From Stromatinia cepivora (lineage: Eukaryota > Ascomycota > Leotiomycetes > Helotiales > Sclerotiniaceae): a stretch of 64,000 bases of DNA. The notes beneath the pieces were generated by a model. The model ran no database searches and was not told the DNA's origin. It saw only the letters and a list, made by a program, of their open reading frames with translations. Positions 10,939 to 21,312 of this stretch are shown in pieces; position 1 is the first letter of the stretch; the number at the start of each line of letters is the position of its first letter. The position numbers and the translations under genes are program-made. The DNA lies in NCBI GenBank assembly GCA_014898415.1, contig RCTD01000007.1, forward strand, positions 1,841,625 through 1,905,624, given 5' to 3'.

Positions 10939-12458
10939 ATGGCATCTCTTTTGAGATGGGCAAAGCCTTTTTTGGGAAGATTCGCATCGATACCTCGTCC
11001 GAAATTTCCTTTGGAATTTCCGACAAGTAATTTTCCAACAATTTCTGCGACTGAGATGCTTGAAGAAGAACATTTTGACGAGTTTAGAAAGAATCAATAC
11101 TATCCAGTGAAGATTGGCGATATCTTTAAAGATGGCTCTCAGTATCAAGTGATAGGAAAGTTGGGTTATGGAGTTACTTCAACCGTATGGCTTGCTCGGG
11201 ATCTAGAGTAAGTTTACTCCCACCATTCTAATATACTACGATTAGCTCAAAACAATATTGATAAAACTCAGGAATTATCAATATGTGACATTGAAAATCT
11301 ATACGCGCGATCAAACGAATCCAGAAGAATTTCAGATTTATAAAGCTCTAAGCCGGGGAAACTCATCACATCCAGGCTATCGCCATGTCAGAACGGCTTT
11401 GAATACATTCACCATCCCTAGGCAAGGAGGTCATCATCATTGTCTCGTCCAAAAGCCTATGTGGGAGAGTTTCAGAGATCTACTTAATCGCAATCCCCGC
11501 CATCGATTTACTGAAGACTTGCTCAAAGCTGGTTTGAAACAACTTTTCCTTGCTCTTGATTATATACATACAGAATGCAAGCTTGTTCATACAGGTAGGT
11601 GGATAGAATCAAAACCACGCTTTTAACACCGATATCCTAAATATCTTTGTATTTTGGCTGATTTGTGATTATATTAGATATTAAGAGTGACAATATTCTT
11701 GTTGCAATTGGAGATGAAATGATTCTTGATTCTTTTACTCGAGCTGAGATGATGAACCCCTCTCCGCGGAAATTCATTAATGGCATACCAATTTATGCAT
11801 CTAGACGATTTGGACTACCAAGAACATTTGGTGATGTGGTTCTTAGCGATTTCGGCTCAGTTGTGCGAGGAGACGAAGATAGAATCCATGATGCTCAGCC
11901 AAATATATACCGATCACCTGAGGTAATGCTGAAAGTGAAATGGAGTTATCCAATTGATATATGGAATGTTGGCGTTATGGCATGTATAGCCTAATATTGG
12001 GATTCTATAGATTCATCAAAGTACTAATTGATTGAGGATATTAGATTTGGGATCTGTTCGAGGACAAGCATATGTTCTATGGCAATGATACAGACGGCAG
12101 GGGTTACTCTACCCGAACACATCTCGCTGAAGTGATTGCTATGATAGGTCAACCTCCATTGGATCTCCTGAGGCGTGGTGTGAGGAGTCCTGAATTCTTC
12201 ACCGAACATGGTACGTATATAACACGTTCATGGCAATTCTTCAATTGTATAGACTGATATATTGCAGGAACTTGGAAACACGGGGTAGAGATTCCAATAA
12301 TAAGAACAAGTCTAGAAACATCGGAGCAGTATCTTCAAGGAAGAAATAAGGAAATGTTCTTGTCCTTTATAAGGGGCATGATTCAGTGGCGGCCGGAGGA
12401 TAGGAAGACCGCCAAGGAATTACTGCAAGATCCGTGGTTAAATGAAGTGATAGAATAG
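10939..12458 (+). CDS. SRPK-like serine/threonine protein kinase, five exons
   Basis: Inferred exons 10939-11207, 11272-11594, 11678-11979, 12045-12210 and 12268-12458 total 1251 nt (416 aa). It has the full kinase fold of the fungal SRPK-like family, expected to phosphorylate Ser/Thr: Gly loop GKLGYGVTSTV (residues 73-83), Lys98 in YVTLKIY, catalytic loop HTDIKSDN (196-203; HTD in place of HRD, as is usual in this subfamily), DFG 255-257, then YRSPEVML and VDIWNV-type helix F. The start was chosen because MASLLRWAKPFLGRF resembles family N-termini and follows a pyrimidine-rich stretch; the frame stays open to 10741. Introns 1, 2 and 4 are GT-AG. Intron 3 (11980-12044) needs a GC donor (ATG/GCATGT), with a good TACTAAT branch site. 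No other break was seen, so the gene is probably functional unless that donor fails. Many paralogues exist in such genomes; the substrate is unknown. Confidence 0.88.
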
Positions 12459-12582
12459 ACTAGCTAATCATAAGGGCCTTTTTATACTAAATCTAACCCA
12501 TTTTCCTCTATCCTATCCTTCAACTCTGTGATCGTGGTCGCCTGCCTTAAGATCACAGACCTGTAAGACCTTCGCTCGTACC

Positions 12583-13076
12583 TAGGCTGCGCAGAAATAA
12601 CCCACAACCTATGGGTGCCCGCGGATAATCCGCCCTGTGGATTATCTATTGAAGGTATTACCCACCCCGCAAATTATCTATTGAGATTTTAAAATAATTT
12701 GCTCTATATAGATTATCTATAGATTATTTACGGATTATCTATTTATCTACAAATTAATGGATTATTTACAAATAATTTACAGATTAATAGATTATTTATA
12801 AATAATCTATGAATTAATAAATAATTTACACAATTTATAAAGATTAATATAAAAATTAATATAAAAATAACTTCAAAAATAAACGAATATCTATTAATCT
12901 ATATAGATTACTTATCAATTTATAGATAATAGATATTCATAAATACCTATAAATAATCCATCAATTATCTATAGATATTTATTCAGATTCTTCAATTATC
13001 TATCCTATTAATGGATTATCCATAGATTATCCACCAGAACCATTATCCGCCCCGCGGGTAACCGTTGCGCAGCCTA
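12583..13076. mobile_element. hAT-type MITE, 494 bp
   Basis: Terminal inverted repeats TAGGCTGCGCA...TGCGCAGCCTA, flanked by a perfect 8-bp TSD CTCGTACC (12575-12582 and 13077-13084), the TSD length of the hAT superfamily. Subterminal CCCGCGG/CCGCGGG blocks are near-palindromic. The interior has no ORF and consists of degenerate GGATTATC and TTATCTAT repeats. It was presumably mobilised in trans by a hAT transposase elsewhere. It sits 124 bp downstream of the kinase stop codon. Confidence 0.9.
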
Positions 13077-13084
13077 CTCGTACC

Positions 13085-14224
13085 AGGGATCAACTGGCGG
13101 ATGCTCGAATTGAGGAGGCGCTTCCTTTAAAAGAGAAGTGGTTGAAGTAGAGATGAGTTTTGCTAAATTGCAGCAGCAAAGTGTGTCCTTTAAGCCTTTA
13201 AGTGAGGATTAGTTTAGGCCAGTGTGTCTGCTACGCAGGCAGGAAATCGAAGTTAGGACGTGATTGATTGATCGATTGATTGATTCCATTTATATCCTGT
13301 ATCAGTCTAAGACTATGTAAGACGGCTAAAACCATGAGGATTCTAGCAAGTTAAGAAGAAATCCTATTGTAAATACAAAAGGGAGTCAAGTTGTGGTAGT
13401 CACTGGGGTTCGAGACTAATGATGGGGAAACTCTGCCCCATCTCTTTATTGAAAAGAAGATTGAAGATGCCTAATCAAACATTACACTCATGATCATCCA
13501 AACCAGATCTCTCCGTCAATTCAATTCAAACAACCGTCCTCCATACTACTCTCTGTCCTGTTCGTAACTTCCCGGCGGTCTTGCCTTGCCTAATATTGAC
13601 TTCATGAAATCCTACATACAGCAAAGCAGTGACTCTAACGGGGTGCCCAATCCCATAGCCAAAGCAACATTCTCCGCTGAGTTCCATGGCAGATACGCCT
13701 TTTTCTAGGTCGATTCACACCAAACAAATTAAAAGAAATCCATTGCAATTACCCTCAAGTGATTCCGACCAGTAGTTGTTGTGATACTATCGTCGGCGCT
13801 TCAAATCGCGAAACACACGCGCACAAATGCGCAAATTTTCATCCCCCAATATTACATTCAGGAGTACGGACATCAATATGGAACACTCTGATCACACAGA
13901 AATGGATGAACATCCTAATTCCCATCCATTGATTACCTTAGGTACACCAATGATATCCAGTCCAACCCCCTTCTCAAATACAAACCATATGATCGTCTCA
14001 AGCCTAGCCTTAACCTCCTACCTAAAACATTAGCTCGATCTTTCAATCTAGCAACTTCGAGTTTTCTAGCGATCCTTTCGTTACACAACCAATTGTTGAA
14101 GAGATCTCTACCAGCCCTCTTCGCCCCATTGATCACAATCGGAAACGAGGCCCTCCCTCTATATTCCACAACCAAAACAATAAACACCAAAGGATTCATC
14201 CAAAACCAGTTATATCTAAAGAAG
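13085..14224. other. Intergenic stretch, no supported gene
   Basis: Ordinary composition. It includes a short GATT microsatellite near 13262-13289. Frame +3 across 13085-13150 stays open to a TAG and becomes continuous with the sequence left of the MITE once the MITE is removed, so it may be the 3' end of a disrupted gene. The minus-strand frame 13933-14199 is Arg/Lys-rich, lies just downstream of the 14225-14548 ORF, and could be an exon or a chance frame. Confidence 0.4.
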
Positions 14225-14548
14225 CTATTCTAAACTGTCCTGTGATATATCAATCAGCATCTGAACCCAAGCGAAAACACGTCCAATAGCCCAAGCTGCA
14301 GTCCAGCAATGAAAGCTTCTGATCCAGGAGATATCCACGTACCAAATACAAGCATCGCTTCCGTAGATAGCTGCACCTACTGGCTCCCAATCCTCGAAGT
14401 TATGCAGTACGACGGATTCGAATCTCGTGATGTTAACATCGATCGGGTGACGCGCTATGGCTACCGCAGATATGATGCTGTGCGCAAGAGCTTGTTTGAT
14501 TATTTCTGAGGCAAGGAAACCTATCAAACCGACAATGATGAATTTCAT
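14225..14548 (-). CDS. Possible small secreted or membrane protein, 107 aa
   Basis: The frame starts MKFIIVGLIGFLASEI and continues to an A-L-A site at about residues 20-22, which looks like a signal peptide or anchor: short basic start, hydrophobic core, AxA cleavage site. The remaining 85 residues are rich in Trp, Ile and Val with two Cys (in SDACIW and SFHCWTA), possibly one disulfide. The ATG follows CCAACACC, a good fungal start context. No family was recognised. Position next to RIP-degraded transposons is where candidate effectors are often found, but that is inference only. A further exon in 13933-14199 cannot be excluded. Confidence 0.4.
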   Translation of the reverse strand: MKFIIVGLIGFLASEIIKQALAHSIISAVAIARHPIDVNITRFESVVLHNFEDWEPVGAAIYGSDACIWYVDISWIRSFHCWTAAWAIGRVFAWVQMLIDISQDSLE

Positions 14549-16218
14549 GGTGTTGGAGGATGGTTTTTACTTAAGAGGTATTATTTTTGAAGATATGTTT
14601 CTATATTGGAAGATAGGTTAGTAATTTCCAGCAAGTGTATTTGTTTTTTACTTACCAGGAAGGGCCTGAGGACAGTTTGACTTTGTTATATTAATTGCTC
14701 GAGAGAGTGAGGTGTGCACGATGAGGTCGCACCTGCCTTTGGAGACAAGTATCCTGTGGGATTGAGATAGAACATAGTATACCGTGCACCATTGCGAAAT
14801 CGAGAAATTCAAATCCTCATTTAAAGCTTCCATCATCCATCAAATTATATGGCCTCTCTCTCTAACATTCATCATTCCCTCATCGCGCGTCTATCTCCAA
14901 AGGATTGAAAACCACTATGTCTTCCTGTATCACATCTTTGTATTTGTCGCAAAAATCCGTGTATACTTAAAAGTAAATAATCCAGCTTCCAATATGCAGA
15001 TACTGAGTTTGCGATTTATTTGTTTGGCTGGCGCGGCTTCATGTGAAGTGAATGTCTAGATAGTAGTATCTCGAGGTCCTCTTCCATACCAGAAGAAGTG
15101 GGTCGCATCGCCAATACGGCCAACAGCAATACGGAAGGTATAGATAGAACTCGCTTATGAGGGAGGCCCCACACTACGAGATCCAAAAATCAAGTAGATT
15201 TCCAAAAAAGAGAGAGATAGATGGATATATATATATATGGCTTCAAAAGAGGACCAAAGGAGGATCCAAAAAGTGCAAAAGCTTCGGGCAAGCCCTACTG
15301 CTCACAATACTAGGCCGGGCTTAATTGACAGGAAAGCTAAGAAAGGACTTACAAACTGCCTTTCCGCCAATACTGCCATGACGAACGTTAGGCTTTCAGG
15401 TGTATTGTTGGGAGATGCCGCTACGTTTGAAAATATATATCATAGCTCCTCGCTTCGCGGACTGCCATCCACTCTCCCATTATACGCGCCATCCTCAAGC
15501 CAAACCATCTCAGATTAATTCCTATCGAGTTTCAAAGCCACAGAGTAAGTAAAACATATTGAGTTGAGAGAAATAGAATAATGTTGAATGAGAATATTGT
15601 TTTTATTTCTGTGCCTTGCTAGTATTGAACAGTGGTAGGTCTCATCTTTCATCATTTATGCCTTTACTCCTAGTTTAGAAGGCCAAATCATTACTCTCTA
15701 TATTGTAAAGTGTTACATGGTAGGCTCGGGGAAATTCTTCCGTTGTTGAAGTGGTTGAGGTTGAGTAAGTCGCTTTGAATTACCTCTCTGGATACTTTAC
15801 AGTACTGGTTCCTTCTATGGAATTTTGTTGTTTATGACTATCGAGCGATTTATTATGGTGCACAGTGAATCAGCTTTCATTTTCAGCACAATCACTTCAC
15901 AGTTCATTCTCACTGCCTTGCGATCATCTATCTTGAGCTAATGAGTCATTCCAGAGTTCCTCCTATGCTACTGTACTACCATACTGCCTACGTATACAGA
16001 ACAAGTAAAGAGTCATACAGTCAAAAAACCCAAAACAATGACTACGGCCTTTGAAAGTAATTACAAAAGGGTTCAACTTTTGTTCCCATCTTCCCAAACA
16101 TCCAGACAATATCACAAAACACCTGCATAACATCTACATACCAATCATCGATCACCGACACCCTCATCGCGCTACATATACCTACCTACCATATACACTA
16201 TCGAACAACGTTCACAAG
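14549..16218. other. Intergenic stretch with one doubtful ORF
   Basis: No recognisable gene. Frames at 14648-14836 (minus) and 14784-15059 (plus) show no coding character. An (AT)n run at about 15226-15237 precedes the ORF at 15237. Positions 16080-16218 are CA- and pyrimidine-rich, as expected for the promoter and leader of the small gene that follows. Confidence 0.4.
15237..15518 (+). CDS. Unrecognised 93-codon ORF
   Basis: Begins MASKEDQRRIQKVQKLRAS and is basic in its first half, Ser/Leu-rich in the second. The ATG directly follows an AT repeat, an odd promoter context. There is no known domain. It may be a chance frame, a short gene or a relic. Confidence 0.2.
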   Translation: MASKEDQRRIQKVQKLRASPTAHNTRPGLIDRKAKKGLTNCLSANTAMTNVRLSGVLLGDAATFENIYHSSSLRGLPSTLPLYAPSSSQTISD

Positions 16219-16467
16219 ATGAAGTCCAAGGAGGTATTATGCAAAGGCCAGCCACAATCTCAGCCAGCCAAGGCGGAGCCAGGGGCGGAATGCGGGACGG
16301 GGCCCAAGGCGAACTCAGCAGCACCCAAGAGAGAAACTGTCAAACCAGAGCAAAAAGAGCCAGCAAGTTCTAGTACAAAGGAAATGGACATATGCCCTTG
16401 CTGCGAAGCAACTGCATTCTTTGGTGCATGCTACTTTTGCAGTCATAATACGGGTATCGGATTGTGA
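16219..16467 (+). CDS. Small Cys-rich hypothetical protein, 82 aa
   Basis: Start MKSKEVLCKGQPQ was taken at 16219 because the preceding 140 bp look like a typical ascomycete leader (CA-rich, CGTTCACAAG before ATG); the frame is open further upstream to 16051. Residues 12-55 are a Pro/Lys/Glu/Ser-rich, likely disordered linker. The C-terminus carries CPCC (59-62) and CYFC (71-74), a spacing that could bind one zinc or form disulfides. There is no signal peptide and no recognised family. Low-complexity composition leaves room for a chance ORF. Confidence 0.45.
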   Translation: MKSKEVLCKGQPQSQPAKAEPGAECGTGPKANSAAPKRETVKPEQKEPASSSTKEMDICPCCEATAFFGACYFCSHNTGIGL

Positions 16468-16784
16468 TAAAATCATATTGGGGACAACGGATGGATTGGG
16501 GACTTTTTTCAAGCTGCGGGATACCAGCGCCGGGATGGGAAATTGTTTTGTATTGCTAGGCAAGCTGGGTATGAGGCTCTACGTGTTCTTATTCTAATAG
16601 TCGCTCTTTGGGTGCAAGCATACTTTGTGTGCATTTCTGGCTCTTTTGCGCAATCGAGGGCCGCGCAATCTAGTGCATTCATTCATCCACTTTGATGCAC
16701 TAAATAAAGATAAAACACGCATTTTTTATCACTTAATCATAACATGCCTTCATCGCTATCCGTGCTTGTCTCTATTCATCATCT

Positions 16785-17287
16785 TCATCCGTTGTCATCA
16801 TCATCATCGTCATCGTCATCGTCATCATCATTATCCTCCACCATCCCACTCTGCTCACGGTATCCCTCAAATGTCGTCCCCTTCATCTCACCCTCCTTTC
16901 CATCTCCCTTTGCATCGCCTTCTCTCTCTTCCAACGAATCCGCCGTTCCCATTCCCTCCATCATCTCATCCTTCTCCAAAGCTAGCGTCTTCACACTCTC
17001 TACCACCCTTTTATGCTCCCCCTTCTCCCGCTTCACCCCATTCATCTTCTGAATCTTCTTGTTCCTTTTCTCTTTTCTTTCCTCTAGCTTTGCCTGCTTC
17101 TTCGTTTGTTCCTTTTGCCCTTTTTTCTACATAGTAATTAGCTATGGCCTTGCCAAAAAGACATCCACGCGCAGAATGTAATCTCTGAATTTCAAAACAA
17201 TGAAATAGTGTAACTTGCCTCCAGTTTCTTTTTCCTGGTATGCGTCATAGAAGACGCAGGAGCACCTGGTCGGATGCTTGAATCCAT
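16785..17287 (-). CDS. Two-exon basic/acidic charged protein, 136 aa
   Basis: Exon 1 17287-17219 encodes MDSSIRPGAPASSMTHTRK and four more residues (KKLE). Exon 2 17126-16785 continues in frame with a Lys/Glu/Gln-rich, probably helical segment (KKGQKEQTKKQAKLEERK), then a Glu/Gly-rich part, and ends in a run of 12 Asp encoded by a GAY microsatellite. The 92-bp intron uses donor GAG/GCAAGT, the consensus of GC-AG introns, with branch site GCTAATTA and acceptor TGTAG. Using the neighbouring GT (GTTACA) instead gives a shorter product ending after about 60 residues, so the GC donor is preferred. Charge pattern suggests a nucleolar or chromatin protein, but no family was recognised. Confidence 0.55.
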
Positions 17288-17459
17288 TTTGTATTGGATT
17301 CGAATGGTGGTGGAACAAGGGGAGTGGGTCGAAATGATGGTTGTTGCTTGAGGAAGGGAATTTGACTCAAACGCAAAAGTTATTATTATGAAAGGCTGTA
17401 ATCGTAGCCTCATTAATTCAGATGAGGACCTGGTAGGGTTCAATCATATATGTTTGGAC

Positions 17460-18983
17460 AATTAGTAATATCATTCGATAAATATTAAATGAGAATCTCT
17501 CAATCTTCGTCTGCTTTACAAACAATATACTATCAAAAGTATGCAAGTCTCGAGAATTCGGTTTCAATCTATATTGCTTTTGAATATCTTCTTAAAACCC
17601 TTCTAGAATACGAAACAGGATTTCTTCATCTTTCTTTTTTTCTTAAAGTACATTCTTAAATATTTTAGAAAATCAAATAAGATATTCATTAATACTTATT
17701 TTATTCTACAATACTTCTTGAACGTTTTCCTGAGAAATTGAGCTAATCTCTTCAATCTTTATCTTCATCTCGAATATTTTTCTAGCCTCTCTTTTGAAAA
17801 TTAAATAAGAGTTCTCTAATTTCTTATCTCTATTCGAATATTTGAATACTATTTTATAAATTTTATTAAACTTCAAGAATAAAATATATCACTTTTATTC
17901 TACGACAAGAAGCTTAATTAACCCTTGTCTTTTTGATACGACAAGGGTTAATTAAACTATTTATCTTCTTTTAATTTTCTATTAGAAATTTAAAAGCTTT
18001 AATTCTTATCTTTTAATCATTAAATATTAATTAGAATATTCTGATTTCAAGAAAATTTTAATTTTTATAAAAGTATATTTTTTGAAATTTTTTTTTAATC
18101 TTTTCAATCAATTATTATAATTTTCTTTTTAGTATTTCTAAAAATATATTTTTTATTTTTTCCAAAAAAATAAGATCTTTTAGAATATTATTATTATTTT
18201 TAGATTTTTCAAAAATTCCTTTTTGAATTATCTAAAAAAATTATTTTAAAATCTTTTAAAAATATTTCGATTATAATTATATTATAATATATTATTTATA
18301 AATAATATATATATTTTTTATAAATTTCTTTGAATTTAATAATAATAATAATATTATTTTTCTTTAATATAATTTATAAATATTTTTTATTTTTTTTATA
18401 ATTTAAATAATACTAAGAATAATTAAAATATTTAATATATAAAAAAAGAGGAAAAAAAGTTAGAAGTCAGTTAATAACTCACCCATTCTAATATTTATTA
18501 ATATTAAAATAAATAGAAACAGAATAGATCAATTCTAATTGGCTTAAATATAAGATAGCCGAGTTAATTTTATCTAAACATCAACTTATCAAAAAGAATG
18601 TCGAAAAAATCCAAGGAATTAAATGAAACATAAATAATAAAAGAATAGAAAAATCAAACTTATTGTTTAAATTAGAAAAATTGAAGAACCGTCTACTCAT
18701 TACTCTTTTATAAACAAATTCTGGTTTAGATCCACGATAACTCATTTATATTACTATAATATTAAAACAAAAAAAAAGTAGGCATCTAGTTATATATACA
18801 ATCATTAACCCAACTAACCACGTTAATATAGATCTAGAGTATCTTTTATATAGCTTGCAGATAAAACCACAAATACTTGTACTTGTATTACAGCAGTGGT
18901 AGAGGCCTTAGGTAATACAATAATATTCTACAAAGGAGGAAAGAAAGTGCTAGGAAAAATGCCGATTATATAGTGAATAAATA
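17460..18983. other. RIP-degraded AT-rich block left of copia A
   Basis: Composition drops sharply near 17460. By the insertion order this DNA was once joined to 30216-31386 (removing copia A), so it may hold the downstream part and 3' LTR of gypsy K. I could not align it to any other copy in the window. The part at 18770-18960 is less AT-rich and contains a TATATAAA-like motif on the minus strand, possibly LTR remnant. Confidence 0.4.
17914..17955. repeat. Perfect 16-bp inverted repeat, 10-bp loop
   Basis: TTAATTAACCCTTGTC at 17914-17929 is followed after 10 bases by its exact reverse complement at 17940-17955. It is intact in a region otherwise scrambled by RIP-type changes. It could be a hairpin terminator, the remains of a MITE, or chance. 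Confidence 0.6.
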
Positions 18984-19055
18984 TATCACAAGAAATGATT
19001 ACTATATCAACTCAATTAACCATTCGTCAAGAGTGGCGTCACTTTTGGTGTGACA
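18984..19055 (+). mobile_element. 72-bp mobile unit, copy 2
   Basis: Starts TATCACAAGAAATG (RIP form of TGTCACGGGAAATG) and ends GTGTGACA, 72 bp. Flanks are AAATA (18979-18983) and GAATA (19056-19060), a 5-bp TSD differing by one G-to-A change. It lies 46 bp left of copia A. Confidence 0.8.
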
Positions 19056-19129
19056 GAATATCTAAAGTATTTATAATAATATCTTTTTTTTTTAAAAAAC
19101 ATATCGAAATATAAATCACGTGCATAGTA

Positions 19130-21312
19130 ACCGATTTCCCTACATCGTGCACGACCCTATATCTTGTATGCACTTTTAATTTTATAAAATATCAACCACT
19201 ATAGATGGATATAGCGACAATATACCTTCAAAGATTTGTATAAAGTTTGTATTAGTTCAAATTAAAGGGGAAAAGCATCCTAAATATATTCAAATAACAA
19301 ATTTCTTCAAAATCAATTATTCAATACTTTTTTGATACTATAAAGACAAAACTATCTCCTGTAATATTATATATATTGAAACTTATTAATCTTTTTTAAA
19401 AAAATAAAAAGAAATTTTAATCGATCAAATTAACAAATTGATATAAAGATCTATACCCCTTACAAATTGTATAATCAAAAATTTTGTGGAAAAGATTATA
19501 GGCTGTTCTTTAGAGAAGAATTGGATAACAAATTTCGTAAAAAGGTATAAAATATATCTTCAAAATCGATATCTTTGATGTATTGATAATTTGTATATGA
19601 AAATTGATAATATTGTTGTATTTGAGTATTTTTATGATTTGATTTGAATTATTTTGTATTATTGTTGAATTTTATTATTTAAAAGAGTTATATTAATACC
19701 CCTCTTTTTTTCATTTAGTTGATAAAAATAATTACAAAATACAATATATCATTCAAGAATATATATAATTAAAATGAAAAAGGCTTTATGATTGATCTAG
19801 GAAGGATTATGAAAAGGATAATGAATGCTAGTGCATATGATCGTGGTAGAACTACAAAAGCTAGGCAGGATGGATCGAGAGAGTTTATCATCCTTTTAAT
19901 ATGTATATATGCCGATAATACGGTTATTCTATTTATTCTAATTTATAAAGGGGAATCTGGAGATCTATAGGATATATAGATTGATGAAATAAGAATGAAG
20001 GATCAGGTTTATTTCGGAGTTTCAAGCAATGAATGATCATCGAATATATTCGGCCTCATCTAGCTTAATAAAATCTTTCAATATTATACTCATTCAAAAA
20101 CAGAGAAAGGATATTGTTTATTAATTGTAGATAATTATTCTAATTATATAAATATAGAATTTATATCGAAATATAATGAATTGAAGATTATTTTATTGAT
20201 TCTCCCTTTTTACTTTATATATCGATTCCAATCTTTTGATATAAACTATTTCCTTTCTTTTTCGATGAATTATGATATAGAACTCAATAATTTAATATAC
20301 AAAAGCAAAAATATTATTGGAATATCGAAATATAATTTTTGGATGATATTTAAGGTTATTTGAATTCAATCTGTTATTACTTATAATATTCTGAAATCTT
20401 TCGAAAAAGCTGGCATTTATCCTATAAATAAGAATATTACTATTCGCAATATCAAACCAAAGCAAACCCCTATACCACTTACATCAATATAATTTATAAA
20501 GAATAAAATAAAGATATTATATACAATTAAAACTCTTCGTTATTTCAAATTAGAATTTCGCCTTAAACAAAATCCTGATATCATTTAGAAGCTTTTTAAG
20601 ATCGTATTTATATATACAATTAATACTAATATCCAATTATATAAAGTAAAAGATCTAAAAGAAATTTTAAAAATCGAAAAAAAAAAGAATCTATTCTAAA
20701 TATTTAAACCTAATAAAGGAGGAAAACAGAAATACTTTTTTATATTCCTTTTTATAAATCGAAAGAATTAGAATCTACCAATCAATAAAAATACTAACTA
20801 TTGAATAAAAGAAGGAAATTAAAAAACAAAAGAAAACCAAAAAGAAAATTGAAAAAGAATAAAAGAATAAAATGATTAAAGAAAAAATAATATAGAAAAA
20901 GATCGATTATCAAATTATATATAATACTAAAAAGGGAGTAAAAAGAGTTTGGAAATTATTAATATCTTTTATTAAAAGAATATAAATAATTTAAAAACGT
21001 TTTCTTATTATAGATTTAGTATCCCAAGAAGTTATAAAGGATTATAATATTATAGAGATTGATAAATCAATAATAGAAGAAGAAAGAAAGGTATTATATT
21101 CAAAAACTGGGTGATATATCAAAATTTCGTTGAAATTGAAAATGTAAAGGTTTTTTAATTTTATAGGATAATATTATATCTTTTTATTGTTCAAAAAGAA
21201 TTATAGTTTTATATCTTATAATTTATAATTAATATCGAATTTTGAAGTAATCGTAGTAGGAATATGAGGGGCGTGCAAGATGTGGGGTCGTGCACGATGT
21301 AGGGAAATCGGT
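19130..21312 (+). mobile_element. pogo/Fot1-type DNA transposon, 2183 bp
   Basis: Terminal inverted repeats of about 42 bp begin ACCGATTTCCCTACATCGTG at both ends; the left one carries a few C-to-T changes. The TSD is TA (19128-19129 and 21313-21314), as for Tc1/mariner/pogo elements. It sits inside the copia A 5' LTR; removing it and one TA restores the LTR sequence seen in copy B. It encodes a broken DDE transposase on the plus strand. Confidence 0.92.
19788..20500 (+). pseudogene. DDE-1 (pogo/Fot1) transposase relic
   Basis: Frames resemble the catalytic half of pogo-like transposases: GREF-type segment DGSREFI and IYKGESGDL (near 19869-19965), LLIVDNYSNY near 20116-20145 (family VDGHSSH; the first catalytic Asp remains), ILLILPFY with QSFDIN near 20197-20240 (family LLPPHSTH.LQPLDV), and the C-terminal KAGIYPINKN then PKQTPIPLTS near 20410-20490. 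Changes are of RIP type. The N-terminal DNA-binding part was not resolved. Confidence 0.85.

Noticed and set aside
16625..17134. 169-codon Ser/Pro/His-rich frame on the plus strand
   Set aside because: It is the antisense shadow of the charged minus-strand gene; the His and Ser runs are the complement of its Asp microsatellite.
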